DNA of 64,000 nucleotides. Source: Phreatobacter sp. Lineage in GTDB: Bacteria > Pseudomonadota > Alphaproteobacteria > Rhizobiales > Phreatobacteraceae. A program made the position numbers and the translations under genes. Below are positions 1-9,071 of this stretch, one piece after another. How positions within the stretch are numbered: the stretch's first letter is position 1; each line of letters begins with the position of its first letter. The DNA is taken from NCBI RefSeq assembly GCF_027532945.1, contig NZ_JAPZTZ010000005.1:146254-210253 (forward strand), written 5' to 3'. The notes beneath the pieces are model-generated. The model did not search any database and was not told the origin of the DNA. It saw nothing but the letters and a program-made list of their open reading frames with translations.

Positions 1-244
1 TCTCCACGGGGAAGCCGCCCGCCGCCCAGACGCCGCGCTTCACGGCTTCCGCGCGGTCGCGCAGATGCAGGTGGCAGGGGTTCACGTCGGACCAGGTGTT
101 GATGATGCCGATGACCGGCTTGCCCATGAACTCGTCGCGGCCATAGCCCATCTGCAGCGTGCGGGAGCGATGGCCGAACGAGCGCATGTCGCTGGTCCCG
201 AACCAGCGGTAGCTGCGCAGATCCTTCGGCGACTTCTTCGACAT
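1..244 (-). CDS. IlvD/Edd family dehydratase (N-terminal part, runs off window)
   Basis: The visible 81 N-terminal residues match the start of the IlvD/Edd dehydratases (dihydroxy-acid, L-arabonate and related sugar-acid dehydratases). The segment reads MGKPVIGIINTWSDVNPCH, and the Cys of NPCH sits where the family has its first Fe-S ligand. A sugar-acid dehydratase is more likely than the isoleucine/valine enzyme, because the next genes in the same direction are a DapA-type lyase and a GntR regulator. The start is an ATG at 244. The rest lies outside the window, so substrate cannot be judged. Confidence 0.85.
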   Translation of the reverse strand, partial: MSKKSPKDLRSYRWFGTSDMRSFGHRSRTLQMGYGRDEFMGKPVIGIINTWSDVNPCHLHLRDRAEAVKRGVWAAGGFPVE

Positions 245-291
245 GGGACGTTCCTCAGGCTTGTTGTTCTGGAGATGTCAGGCGTTCGGGG

Positions 292-1212
292 TCACTCAGC
301 GGCGGCGGCCGGCAGCACGCCCCAGCCGGTCATGATGCGGGTCAGCTCCGCCTTCTCCTGCGCGTTGAGCGCGGGCAGGCCGGGCAGGCGCACCGGGCCC
401 ATCGGCAGGCACATCAGCGCCATCGCCTCCTTCACCACCGTGACATTGGCGCCGTTGCCGTACTTCGTGCGCATGTGCTCGAAGCCGGCAATGGCCGTAA
501 CGCCGGCGCGGGCCGTGGCGAAGTCGCCGGCCTCGAGCGCCTGCCAGATCGCGAGCGAGCGCTCCGGCACGACATTGACGAGGCCGGAGGTGAAGCCACG
601 GCCGCCCAGCGCGTAGAAGGGCGCTGCCCAGCCCTCGGCGAGGCCGCAGATCCACACCGCCGAGGTGCCGGCGGTGGTGCGCACGCAATCGGCGAAGAGC
701 ATGAGGTTTGCGCTGGCGAACTTCACGCCGGCGACATTCGGATGGGTCGCGACGCGCGACAGGTCGGCGACGCCCATGGCGTCGGAGCGGATATAGGCGA
801 CGACCGGCACGGTCAGCGCCTCGGCGATCGCGACGATGTAGTCGGCCTGCGATTGCGGCGCGGCGAAGGGGTCGAGCGGGTGATGCACCATCACCGCGTT
901 GCAGCCGGCGCTGGCTGCGGCGCGGCCGGCCTCGATCGCTTCCTTCAGCGAGCGGCCGATGCCGGCGGTCACCATGGCCTTGCCGGCAGCCGCCTCTGCC
1001 GCCACCGCATGGGTGCGGGCGATCTCGGCCGGGGTCATCGGATAGAACTCGCCGGTATTGCCGGCGGCGACGATGTTGTGGATGCCGGCCTCGGCAATGG
1101 TGCGGACGATGCGCGCCATGGTCGGCCAATGCGGATTGCCGTCCGCGTCATAGGGCGTGGCATGGACGCCGGAAATGCCGGTCAGGGCGGCCTTCACGTC
1201 AATCGCAGTCAT
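292..1212 (-). CDS. Dihydrodipicolinate synthase/N-acetylneuraminate lyase family protein
   Basis: A 306-residue class I aldolase/lyase of the DapA superfamily, normal in length. The Schiff-base lysine is visible in VAGVKFAS and the conserved tyrosine in VVAYIRSD. An N-terminal GISGVHATPYDADG strand fits the TIM-barrel start. Members beside IlvD/Edd dehydratases usually act on 2-keto-3-deoxy sugar acids, as aldolase or dehydratase, so that is the inferred role here rather than lysine synthesis. The start codon lies 14 bases inside the GntR gene, which implies translational coupling. The exact sugar acid is unknown. Confidence 0.85.
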   Translation of the reverse strand: MTAIDVKAALTGISGVHATPYDADGNPHWPTMARIVRTIAEAGIHNIVAAGNTGEFYPMTPAEIARTHAVAAEAAAGKAMVTAGIGRSLKEAIEAGRAAASAGCNAVMVHHPLDPFAAPQSQADYIVAIAEALTVPVVAYIRSDAMGVADLSRVATHPNVAGVKFASANLMLFADCVRTTAGTSAVWICGLAEGWAAPFYALGGRGFTSGLVNVVPERSLAIWQALEAGDFATARAGVTAIAGFEHMRTKYGNGANVTVVKEAMALMCLPMGPVRLPGLPALNAQEKAELTRIMTGWGVLPAAAAE

Positions 1213-1906
1213 AGTCGAGATCCTTCAGGACATCGCCGAAAACGAGGTGAACATGCTCCCGGGCGGAGCGGAGGATGTGCCGCTTCATGCGCGTCTCGGC
1301 GAGGCGAGGGTCGCGCCCCGCCAGCGCCGCGTAGATGTCGCGGTGCTCGGCGAAGCCCGCCTGCCGCTGGCCGGGCTCGGAGAGCAGCGAGAGGCGCTGC
1401 GCCGTGTCGTACATGCGCTGGCCGTCGAGGCGGCGCTCGAGATAGTGGCAGCCCGAGGCCTGGTGGATGGCGCCGTGGAAGCTCTCGTTGAGGCGCACGA
1501 GATCCTCCAGCGCGCCATGGGCGGTGGCATGTTCCATCTCCTCCACGAGCCCTGAGAGGTTGGCCAGCCCCTCCGCCGAAATGGTCTTGGCGGCGATATG
1601 GGCCATGACGCTTTCGAGCGAGGCGCGCCCCAGAGCCATCTCGAAGGCCTGCCGCGCCGAGAACAGCACAAAGACGCCGCGCCGCGCCTCGATGCGCACG
1701 AGGCCCTCGCCCTCCAGCATGCGGATGGCGTCCTTCACCGGCGTGGTCGAGACCCCCAGCATGTCGGCGAGCTGGCGCTCGTTGAGCCGCTCTCCCGTCG
1801 CAAATCGCCCGGCGACGATCGAGGCCCGCAGGCGCTCATGGACGTGTTCGCGCAGGCTGCGGGTCAGGATCGGATCGACGGGGGGAAGGGCGGTGGCGGT
1901 GGTCAT
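1199..1906 (-). CDS. GntR family (FadR/FCD-type) transcriptional regulator
   Basis: An N-terminal winged helix (LREHVHERLRASIVAG, then LNERQLADMLGVSTTPVKDA) is followed by an all-helical FCD ligand domain with the metal-binding pattern of FadR-type regulators (ESFHGAIHQASG and a late His). I chose the ATG at 1906. An ATG at 1969 or TTG at 1975 would extend it, but both abut a perfect palindrome likely to be the operator. It heads the lyase/dehydratase operon and diverges from an RraA gene. It probably represses this sugar-acid locus until a pathway acid binds. Confidence 0.88.
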   Translation of the reverse strand: MTTATALPPVDPILTRSLREHVHERLRASIVAGRFATGERLNERQLADMLGVSTTPVKDAIRMLEGEGLVRIEARRGVFVLFSARQAFEMALGRASLESVMAHIAAKTISAEGLANLSGLVEEMEHATAHGALEDLVRLNESFHGAIHQASGCHYLERRLDGQRMYDTAQRLSLLSEPGQRQAGFAEHRDIYAALAGRDPRLAETRMKRHILRSAREHVHLVFGDVLKDLDYDCD

Positions 1907-1973
1907 GGTCGGGTCCGGCGGCGGCGACGCCGCGGCATCGGGCGCTTTCTGATCACAGAACGCAAGCATCTGC

Positions 1974-1991
1974 AATCTGAAATTTCAGATT
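1974..1991. promoter_or_regulatory. Perfect 18-bp palindrome, probable GntR operator
   Basis: AATCTGAAATTTCAGATT is a perfect inverted repeat lying between the GntR gene and the divergent RraA gene. Position, length and symmetry fit an operator bound by the FadR-type dimer and serving both directions. Binding is inferred. Confidence 0.6.
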
Positions 1992-2052
1992 TCATGTCTC
2001 AGGCCAACATGGTACGGAACGGCCTCCACTGGACCTCTGCGGGACGGATGTC

Positions 2053-2784
2053 ATGACCACAAAGACCGGGCCCACTGCCCTCACCGACGAGAACCGCTTG
2101 AAGCTCAGGCGCGTCTCCACCGCGACGCTCACCACCGCATTGTTCAAGCGCGGCTTCCGCAACCAGTTCATCCAGGACGTTCGGCCGCTGAACCCCGCCG
2201 CCCCGCGCATGGTCGGCGAGGCCTACACGCTGCGCTACATCCCCGCGCGCGAGGACCTCGACCATCTCGGCGTCTTCGAGGACTGGGAGCATCCCCAGCG
2301 CAAGGCGGTGGAGGAATGCCCGCCCGGCCATGTCATGGTCATCGACAGCCGCAAGGACGCCCGCGCCGCCTCGGCCGGCGGCATCCTCATCTCCCGCCTG
2401 CACCAGCGCGGCGTCGCCGGCATCGTCACCGATGGCGGCTTCCGCGACAGCCCGGAGATCGCCGGCATGGACTTCGCCGTCTATCACAACCGGCCGAGCG
2501 CCCCGACCAACCTCATCCGCCACCACGCCACCGACATCAACGTGCCGATCGGCTGCGGCGACGTGCCGGTCTTCCCCGGCGACATCGTGGTGGGCGATGG
2601 CGAGGGCGTCGTGGTGATCCCCGCCCATCTCGCCAACGAGATTGCCGCCGAGACCTACGAGCAGACGGCCTTCGAGGACTTCGTCGAGGAGAAGGTGCGC
2701 GAGGGCCGCACCATCTTCGGGCTCTACCCCGCCAACGAGGCGACCAAGGCCGAATTCAAGGCCTGGCGCCCCACCTGGACGTGA
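2053..2784 (+). CDS. RraA family protein (HMG/CHA aldolase-like)
   Basis: A 243-residue member of the RraA/demethylmenaquinone-methyltransferase fold. Despite the name, most family members are metal-dependent class II aldolases or oxaloacetate decarboxylases. The typical core AGIVTDGGFRDSPEI carries the Arg-Asp pair used for substrate and metal binding, and DIVVGDGEGVVVIP is also characteristic. It diverges from the GntR regulator across a palindrome and so belongs to the same sugar-acid locus, where a decarboxylase or aldolase acting on a keto-acid product is plausible. RNase E inhibition is unlikely. Confidence 0.85.
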   Translation: MTTKTGPTALTDENRLKLRRVSTATLTTALFKRGFRNQFIQDVRPLNPAAPRMVGEAYTLRYIPAREDLDHLGVFEDWEHPQRKAVEECPPGHVMVIDSRKDARAASAGGILISRLHQRGVAGIVTDGGFRDSPEIAGMDFAVYHNRPSAPTNLIRHHATDINVPIGCGDVPVFPGDIVVGDGEGVVVIPAHLANEIAAETYEQTAFEDFVEEKVREGRTIFGLYPANEATKAEFKAWRPTWT

Positions 2785-2802
2785 GACCAGGACGGCCCGG
2801 GC

Positions 2803-4389
2803 TCAATGCGCCCCGGCCGCTCCCGCTGGCTGGGGCTTCCGCATCACCGGGATGAGCAGCAGCATCATCAGGAACAGCACGGTCAGCGCCAGGAACACAT
2901 CGCCGAGCGCCATGACGAAGGCCTCGCGGCGCACCATGGCCGCCATCTGCTTGATCGCCGCCAGCTCGGCGTCGGAGCCGAGCGACTGATATTGCTGGGT
3001 AAGGCCGGCGAGGGTTTCTTCCGCCGTGGTGCGCCCCCAGGCGACGGAGTCGTGCAGCCGCTGCAGGTGCAGGTCGGTGCGGTTGTTCATCAGCGTGTTG
3101 ATGAGTGCGAGGCCCACCGCGCCGCCGAGGTTGCGGGTGAGGTTGTAGAGGCCGGCGGCGTTCTTCATCCGCGCCGGCGGCATGGTGCCGAGCGACAGGT
3201 TGTTGATCGGCACCATGCAGAGCATCAGCGCCGAACCGCGCAGCACCTGTGGGATGACGAGATCGCCGAAGGTCCAGTCCTTGGTGATGAAGCTCGCCTG
3301 CCAGGTGCCGGCGGCGAAGAGGACGAAGCCGCAGGCCATCATCAGCCGGAGGTCGACGGTCCGCGACAGCCGCCCGACAATGGGGGCCGAGATGAACATG
3401 ACGATGCCGGTGAGGAACATGGTCTCGCCGATCATCAGCGCCGAGAAGCCGCGCACCCGGCTGAGATAGACGGGGTAGAGATAGGTCAGGCCGTAGAGGC
3501 CGATGCCGCAGATGAAGGAGGCAAGGCACCCGCTCCAGAAATTGCGGTTGCCGAAGGCCGTCAGGTCGACGATCGGCACCTCCTGGGTGAAGGCGCGCCA
3601 GAAGAAGGCCACCGCCCCGGTGACGCAGAGCACCGCGCAGATGAGCACCAGATGGTCCTGGAACCAGTCCTTGTTCGGCCCTTCCTCCAGCACGAATTCC
3701 AGGCAGCCGAGGAAGACCGCCATCCCGGCGAGGCCGATCCAGTCGAAGCGCTTCAGCAGGGCAGGCTCCGGCCTGTCGAAATCGACCAGCCGCCAGACCA
3801 TCAGGCAGACGATGATGCCGGCCGGCACGTTGATGAGGAACAGCCAGTGCCAGGAGAAGAGGTCGGTGAGATAGCCGCCGACGGTGGGGCCGATGGTCGG
3901 GGCGAGCGTTGCCACCATGCCGATCATCGGCGAGATCACCGCCCGCTTCGACGGCGGGAAGGCGGTGAAGGCCGTGGCGAAAACGGTCGGGATCATCGCC
4001 CCGCCGAGAAAACCCTGCAGCGCCCGCCAGATGATCATCTCGGTGATCGAGCTGGACATGGCGCACATCAGGCTCATCAGCGTGAACCCGGCGCAGGAGA
4101 CGGTGAAGATCACCCGCGTCGACAGGGCCCGCGACAGCAGGCCCGATAGCGGGATCATGATGACCTCGGCGATGAGATAGGAGGTCTGGACCCAGGAGAT
4201 CTCGTCGGCGCTGGCGGACAGCCCCGCCTGGATCTCGGCCAGCGAGGCCGAGACGATCTGGATGTCCAGGATCGCCATGAACATGCCGAAGACCATGGCG
4301 AGGAAGGCGAAGACCCGGGACAGCGGCACCTTGTCCGCCGGCGCGGCCGCCGGTGGCGCCGCGGTCATGGTGCCCGCCGCGGCGCTCAC
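2803..4389 (-). CDS. DHA2 family MFS drug efflux transporter (EmrB/QacA type)
   Basis: A 528-residue inner-membrane protein with the roughly 14 hydrophobic segments of the DHA2 group. The first segment is FAFLAMVFGMFMAILDIQIV, and the antiporter motif C region reads LAPTIGPTVGGYLTD. EmrB partners export hydrophobic compounds by proton antiport together with a periplasmic adaptor. Its start codon overlaps the stop of the EmrA-like gene by four bases, so the two are co-translated. A TetR gene is divergent from the pair. No outer-membrane TolC gene is nearby. Confidence 0.93.
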   Translation of the reverse strand: MSAAAGTMTAAPPAAAPADKVPLSRVFAFLAMVFGMFMAILDIQIVSASLAEIQAGLSASADEISWVQTSYLIAEVIMIPLSGLLSRALSTRVIFTVSCAGFTLMSLMCAMSSSITEMIIWRALQGFLGGAMIPTVFATAFTAFPPSKRAVISPMIGMVATLAPTIGPTVGGYLTDLFSWHWLFLINVPAGIIVCLMVWRLVDFDRPEPALLKRFDWIGLAGMAVFLGCLEFVLEEGPNKDWFQDHLVLICAVLCVTGAVAFFWRAFTQEVPIVDLTAFGNRNFWSGCLASFICGIGLYGLTYLYPVYLSRVRGFSALMIGETMFLTGIVMFISAPIVGRLSRTVDLRLMMACGFVLFAAGTWQASFITKDWTFGDLVIPQVLRGSALMLCMVPINNLSLGTMPPARMKNAAGLYNLTRNLGGAVGLALINTLMNNRTDLHLQRLHDSVAWGRTTAEETLAGLTQQYQSLGSDAELAAIKQMAAMVRREAFVMALGDVFLALTVLFLMMLLLIPVMRKPQPAGAAGAH

Positions 4390-5570
4390 GGCTGCGACCG
4401 TGCGGTCAGCGCCTGGCCGCCTTCGGTTGGCTGGGCGCGACGGTCGACCGCCCCGACCTTCGAGGGGGCCGCGCCGCCATCGGTGCGAATGGAGACCACC
4501 ACCGACATGCCGGGGCGAAGCCGCCCCTCCGCCAGGGTCTCCGCGGTGAGGCGGATGCGCACGGGAATGCGCTGGACGATCTTGGTGAAGTTGCCGGTGG
4601 CGTTCTCCGGGGGCAGCAGCGAGAACTGCGATCCGGAGGCCGGCGAAATGCTGTCGACGCGCCCCGCCACCACCCTCCCGGCGAAGGCGTCCACGGCCAC
4701 CGTCGCCGGCTCGCCGATGGCGATACGGGCGAGCTGCGTTTCCTTCAGGTTCGCCTCGACATAGGTCGTGCTGGTGTCGACGAGGGCAAGCAGACGCGTG
4801 CCGGCCTGCACATACTGGCCGACCTGCACCGCCCGGTTGCCGACGACGCCGTCGATGGGGGCGCGGATCTCGCTGAAGGCGAGGTCGCGGCGGGCGCGGT
4901 CGAGGGCGGCCTCGAGCTCCACCCTGGTGCGCTGGGCCTCGGCGAGCTGCGCCTTCAGCACCGCGGTCTGGGCTTCCGCACCGAGGATGGCGGCCTTGGC
5001 CTGGGCGATCTGCGCGCGGTTGCGCTCACGGTCGGCCTTGGCGGTGTCCAGCGCCGCCTGGCTGGTGAATTCCTGGCTGAGCAGCCGCTGGGCGCGGGCG
5101 AGCGCGGCCTCGACGCGCGGCGTATCGGCTTCCACCGCCGAGAGCTGGGCGCGGGCCTGCGCCACCGCAGCGCCCTGCGCCTCGACCTGCGTCTCGATCC
5201 GCTGGATCGTCGCGTCCTGAGTGGCGATGCGGGCCGCGGCGGAGTCCACGCCAAGCCGGTAGTCGCCGTCGTCGATCTTCGCCAGCAGGTCGCCGGCCTC
5301 CACCGCCGCATTGTCGCGCGCCACGACCTGCGTGACATAGCCGGCGATCTTGGCGGCCAGCACTGTCGTGTCGGCCTTCACATAGGCATCGTCCGTCGAG
5401 ACCGTGAAGCGGCCATTCACCCACCAGTCCCAGCCGAACCAGCCGCCGACCGACAGGGCCGCCAGCGCGAAGAGCACGAGGATGCGGGCGGGGCGGCGGC
5501 TCTTCGGGGCGGGGATTGGCGGCACCGGCGCCGCACCGGCGGCGGGGGACGAAACGGGGGTCTCGGCCAT
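4386..5570 (-). CDS. HlyD/EmrA family membrane fusion protein
   Basis: A single N-terminal membrane anchor (ARILVLFALAALSVGGW) is followed by a lipoyl/barrel-sandwich half, a long Ala/Gln-rich coiled-coil hairpin at about residues 110-215, and the second beta half (FSEIRAPIDGVVGNRAVQVG). This is the periplasmic adaptor layout of EmrA. The start at 5570 is preceded by GGAGG. It should bridge the EmrB-type pump to an outer-membrane channel. The gene's 5' region contains the presumed TetR operator, so the pump is likely derepressed by a TetR ligand. Confidence 0.92.
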   Translation of the reverse strand: MAETPVSSPAAGAAPVPPIPAPKSRRPARILVLFALAALSVGGWFGWDWWVNGRFTVSTDDAYVKADTTVLAAKIAGYVTQVVARDNAAVEAGDLLAKIDDGDYRLGVDSAAARIATQDATIQRIETQVEAQGAAVAQARAQLSAVEADTPRVEAALARAQRLLSQEFTSQAALDTAKADRERNRAQIAQAKAAILGAEAQTAVLKAQLAEAQRTRVELEAALDRARRDLAFSEIRAPIDGVVGNRAVQVGQYVQAGTRLLALVDTSTTYVEANLKETQLARIAIGEPATVAVDAFAGRVVAGRVDSISPASGSQFSLLPPENATGNFTKIVQRIPVRIRLTAETLAEGRLRPGMSVVVSIRTDGGAAPSKVGAVDRRAQPTEGGQALTARSQP

Positions 5571-5584
5571 GACGGCCTCCGGTG

Positions 5585-5601
5585 AACTGAACAGTTTAGT
5601 T
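5585..5601. promoter_or_regulatory. Imperfect inverted repeat, probable TetR operator
   Basis: AACTGAACAGTTTAGTT has 8-base arms with one mismatched pair around a central A, the form of many TetR/AcrR operators. It lies just upstream of the EmrA ribosome-binding site and 77 bases from the TetR start, so it could control both divergent units. Inferred from symmetry and position only. Confidence 0.5.
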
Positions 5602-5677
5602 TTATCTTGACTTAGCCCGCTACCTCGGCGAGGACAAGGGCCGACGCCGGGCGATCCGGCATGGGAGATGGGCACAA

Positions 5678-6334
5678 ATGGGTGATCGGCTGGCCGAGCC
5701 CGCTGTCGCGACGGCCCCTGACCTCGACTCCGCCAAGCGGCGGCAGATCCTCGACGGCGCGCGCCGGGTGTTCTTCGAGCGCGGCTTCGAGGCGGCGAGC
5801 ATGGACGCCATCACCCGCGCTGCGGGCGTCTCCAAGGCGACGGTCTACGCCTATTTCCCCAGCAAGGAGGACCTGATCGTCGCGCTCGTCACCATCGAGA
5901 AGCGCGAGCAGGCCGAGCGTTTTGCACTCCCCTCCGATGACCATCGTCCTCTCGCCGAGGTTCTCGCCGAACTCGGCACCCGCACCCTCCTCGCCATGGC
6001 GCGACCCGAGGCCGTGCAGCGCCTGCGCCTTGCTGTCGGCGTGGCGGCGCGCATGCCGGAGATCGGCCGCGCCTTCTTCGAGGACGGCCCGCAATTCTCC
6101 ACCCGCCGGCTCGGCGACTATTTCGCGCGGCTCGTCGCCGAAGGCCGCCTCACCGCGGCCGATCCCTACCGCGCCGCCCGCCAGTTCCTCGACCTCTGCC
6201 TCGCCGATACCAGCCGCGCCATCATCTTCGGCATGGACCCGACCGTGACTGCCGAAGACGCCGCAGCCCATGCCCGCATGGCGACCGAGACCTTCCTGCG
6301 CGCCTATCCGGCGGCCGACCCCACCGCCCGCTGA
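5678..6334 (+). CDS. TetR/AcrR family transcriptional regulator
   Basis: A 218-residue repressor. The N-terminal helix-turn-helix reads ILDGARRVFFERGFEAASMD then ITRAAGVSKATVYAYFPSKE, which is textbook TetR. The C-terminal part is helical and of the AefR/TetR_C type. Divergent placement beside the EmrAB-like pump, with an inverted repeat in the gap, makes local repression of the pump the obvious role. The inducer is unknown. Confidence 0.92.
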   Translation: MGDRLAEPAVATAPDLDSAKRRQILDGARRVFFERGFEAASMDAITRAAGVSKATVYAYFPSKEDLIVALVTIEKREQAERFALPSDDHRPLAEVLAELGTRTLLAMARPEAVQRLRLAVGVAARMPEIGRAFFEDGPQFSTRRLGDYFARLVAEGRLTAADPYRAARQFLDLCLADTSRAIIFGMDPTVTAEDAAAHARMATETFLRAYPAADPTAR

Positions 6335-6454
6335 CCGGCCCCAGCCGCCGCTTCCCGTTCCGCGCACGGCGCCCCTTCGCGCAAGCACCATTCCCCGCCG
6401 TCGCATGCCGCGCTAGCGTGCCGTTCAAATCGATTCAAAAACGAGGACACGCCC

Positions 6455-7441
6455 ATGCATATCCTGATCATCGGCGCCGCCGGCATGATCGGCCGCAAGC
6501 TCACGGAACGCCTGGTGAAGGACGGCGGGCTCGGCGGCAAGCCGGTCACCGCATTGTCGCTGGTCGACGTGGTCGCGCCCGAGGCACCCGCCGGCTTTTC
6601 CGGCAAGGTGACGAGCTGGGCGGTCGACATCTCCTTTCCCAACACCGCCGGCCCCATGGTCGCCGGCCGCCCGGACGTGATCTTCCACCTCGCCGCCATC
6701 GTCTCCGGCGAGGCCGAGGTCGATTTCGACAAGGGCTACCGCATCAATCTCGATGGCACCCGCCAGCTCTTCGAGGCGATCCGCCAGGAAGGCGTCAAGG
6801 CGCCCTATCACCCGCGCGTCGTCTTCACCTCCTCCATCGCCGTCTATGGCGCGCCCTTCCCCGACGCCATCCATGACGAGTTCTTCCTCACCCCGCTGAC
6901 CAGCTACGGCACGCAGAAGGCCATCGGCGAACTGCTGCTCGCCGACTATTCCCGAAAGGGCTTCTTCGACGGCGTCGGCATCCGCCTGCCGACCATCTGC
7001 GTGCGCCCCGGCAAGCCCAACAAGGCGGCTTCGGGCTTCTTCTCCAACATCATCCGTGAGCCGCTGGTCGGCCAGGAAGCGATCCTGCCCGTCGGCGAGG
7101 ACGTGGTGCACACCCATGCGAGCCCGCGCTCGGCGGTGGGCTTCCTCATCCATGCCGCGACCATGGACACCGCCCAGCTCGGCTGGCGGCGCAGCCTCGC
7201 CATGCCCGGCGTCGCAGCCTCGGTCGGCGAGCAGCTTGAGGCGTTGCGCAAGATCGGCGGCGACAAGGCACTGAAGCTCGTCCGTCGCGAGCCGGACGAG
7301 CTCATCATCCGCATCGTCTCCGGCTGGTCGCGCCGCTTCGACGCCAAGCGCGCAGCCTCCCTCGGCTTCAAGGCGGAGACGAGTTTCGAGGAGATCGTCC
7401 GCGCCCATGTCGAGGACGAGCTCGGGGGGAAGGTGGGGTGA
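6455..7441 (+). CDS. NAD-dependent epimerase/dehydratase, D-erythronate dehydrogenase-like
   Basis: A 328-residue short-chain dehydrogenase/reductase of the extended type. The Rossmann motif is IIGAAGMIGRKL and the catalytic pair is in SYGTQK (Tyr-x3-Lys). The length and the segments DVIFHLAAIVSGEAE and GVGIRLPTICVRPG resemble DenD, which oxidises D-erythronate at C2. Partners of that pathway (OtnK, OtnC/OtnI) are not beside it, so the substrate assignment is tentative. It stands alone, and its stop is immediately followed by the stop of the convergent membrane-protein gene. Confidence 0.78.
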   Translation: MHILIIGAAGMIGRKLTERLVKDGGLGGKPVTALSLVDVVAPEAPAGFSGKVTSWAVDISFPNTAGPMVAGRPDVIFHLAAIVSGEAEVDFDKGYRINLDGTRQLFEAIRQEGVKAPYHPRVVFTSSIAVYGAPFPDAIHDEFFLTPLTSYGTQKAIGELLLADYSRKGFFDGVGIRLPTICVRPGKPNKAASGFFSNIIREPLVGQEAILPVGEDVVHTHASPRSAVGFLIHAATMDTAQLGWRRSLAMPGVAASVGEQLEALRKIGGDKALKLVRREPDELIIRIVSGWSRRFDAKRAASLGFKAETSFEEIVRAHVEDELGGKVG

Positions 7442-8221
7442 TCAGTCGCCACTGATCCAGATTTCGGGCCGGTCAGGGCGGACGGCCGACACAACTTTGA
7501 CAATGATGGGCCGGCGGAGGGCGGCGGAGACGTCGTCCGCCAGCTGCTTCGCTACGTCCTTGTCCATGGTCGGATTGACGCGGATCTCATTCCAGGATCC
7601 GGTCGTCTTGCCGGTCATGTTCTCCGCTGCTTCCACCCGCCACCCATTGTTTCGAAGGCTGTTCTCAAGCGTTGACAGCTTGGCGGGAGCGACGCCGAGA
7701 TATTGCGGGAAGACGCGGTAGTTCGCGAGCAAGGACGCCGCCGCCCGAGGGTTGTTCGCCGGTATGCCTGCTGGAGAAACGGGAGCAGGTGGGGCCGGAG
7801 GCACCTGGACACCGGCGACTTGGCAAGAGGACCGCGGCGACAGATTGAGGAGGCATGCCGCCGGCCTCGGCCAGTCCGTTAGCCAGGCGATCAGCGGAAT
7901 AACCAGAACCATGCCGAAGACAGTGAGCATGAACCGAACGAACCACACCACGGTGGCAGCCATCCCGGGAATGCTGAGCAGATTGGCGGCTACGGTGGAG
8001 ATTACGGCGAGGACGACGAGCAGCACGATTGCCCCGACGAGGATGATGAAGGCCATCGCCGGGTCATTTCCGAGATAGTTCATGGCGGCTGCCGCTGCTG
8101 CGGCGAGGATAGGCAGCATGACGGCGAGGCGGGCGAAGCCCGGATTGAGCTTGCCCATCTGGGCGAGCAGGTCGATCTGTGGCTTCAGGATCTGCATGTT
8201 CGTGCTAGGAGGCTGGGTCAT
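7442..8221 (-). CDS. Hypothetical membrane protein with soluble C-terminal domain
   Basis: A 259-residue protein I do not recognise. Three hydrophobic segments can be seen at about residues 30-50, 53-80 and 86-115. A Pro-rich linker with [11 protein letters not shown] follows, then a folded-looking C-terminal domain with several Lys/Arg residues. AGAGGA lies just upstream of the ATG at 8221, and codon use matches the neighbours, so it is probably real. It is convergent with the epimerase and divergent from sfsA. Function unknown. Confidence 0.7.
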   Translation of the reverse strand: MTQPPSTNMQILKPQIDLLAQMGKLNPGFARLAVMLPILAAAAAAAMNYLGNDPAMAFIILVGAIVLLVVLAVISTVAANLLSIPGMAATVVWFVRFMLTVFGMVLVIPLIAWLTDWPRPAACLLNLSPRSSCQVAGVQVPPAPPAPVSPAGIPANNPRAAASLLANYRVFPQYLGVAPAKLSTLENSLRNNGWRVEAAENMTGKTTGSWNEIRVNPTMDKDVAKQLADDVSAALRRPIIVKVVSAVRPDRPEIWISGD

Positions 8222-8283
8222 CGCGATATCCTCTGGTCCGGCCGCTTCCCCCCGATCTCGCGTGGCTATTTGAGGTTCTGTCT

Positions 8284-8997
8284 GTGATATTCCTCACGCC
8301 GCTTGTCTCCGGCCGCCTGGTGAAGCGCTACAAGCGCTTCCTGGCGGACGTGATCCTCGACAGCGGCGAGGCGATCACGGCCCATTGCGCCAATCCCGGC
8401 TCGATGATGGGGCTGGCTGGCGAAGGTAATCGCGTCTGGTTGTCGAAATCCGACAACCCAGCCCGCAAGCTTAAGCATTCCTGGGAACTGGTGGAGTCCG
8501 ATGTCGGCCGCGGGCCGGAGATGATCGGCATCAACACCGCCCATCCCAACACGCTGGTCGACGAGGCGATCCGCGACGGCACGATTGCCGAGCTCACTGG
8601 CTATCCGGACCTCAGGCGCGAGGTCGCCTATGGCAAGGCGAGCCGCGTCGACATGATGTTGAGCGGCGGCGATCGGCCGCCCTGCTATGTCGAGGTGAAG
8701 AACGTCCACCTCATGCGCCAGCCCGGCCTTGCCGAGTTCCCCGATTCGGTGACGGCGCGCGGCGCCAAGCATCTCGACGAGCTCGGCGACATGGTCGAGG
8801 CCGGGCACCGGGCGGTGATGGTGTTCCTCATCCAGTATGGCGGCGCAGACAGTTTCGCGCTGGCCCGCGACATCGACCGCGCCTATGGCGAGGCCTTCGA
8901 CCGGGCGCGGACCCGCGGCGTCGAAATGCTGGCCTATCGCTGCCGCCTCACGCCCGAGGCGATCACGGTCGAGCGTCGCGTGCCGATCGACGCCTGA
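8284..8997 (+). CDS. sfsA: SfsA family protein (sugar fermentation stimulation homologue)
   Basis: A 237-residue protein aligned in my memory with E. coli SfsA along its length: [22 protein letters not shown], and [10 protein letters not shown] with the PD-(D/E)XK-like CYVEVKN core. The start is GTG at 8284 with GAGG upstream. Family members bind DNA or have a nuclease-like fold, and a sugar-metabolism role is historical. It stands alone in its transcription unit, 74 bases before a MaoC gene. Confidence 0.88.
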   Translation: MIFLTPLVSGRLVKRYKRFLADVILDSGEAITAHCANPGSMMGLAGEGNRVWLSKSDNPARKLKHSWELVESDVGRGPEMIGINTAHPNTLVDEAIRDGTIAELTGYPDLRREVAYGKASRVDMMLSGGDRPPCYVEVKNVHLMRQPGLAEFPDSVTARGAKHLDELGDMVEAGHRAVMVFLIQYGGADSFALARDIDRAYGEAFDRARTRGVEMLAYRCRLTPEAITVERRVPIDA

Positions 8998-9071
8998 GCC
9001 GCCGGATGGCGGGCTTGCCGCAGGCCGAGCGCTTCGGCATCAAGGCGGCACGAACAGGCAGGAGTGAAGCG

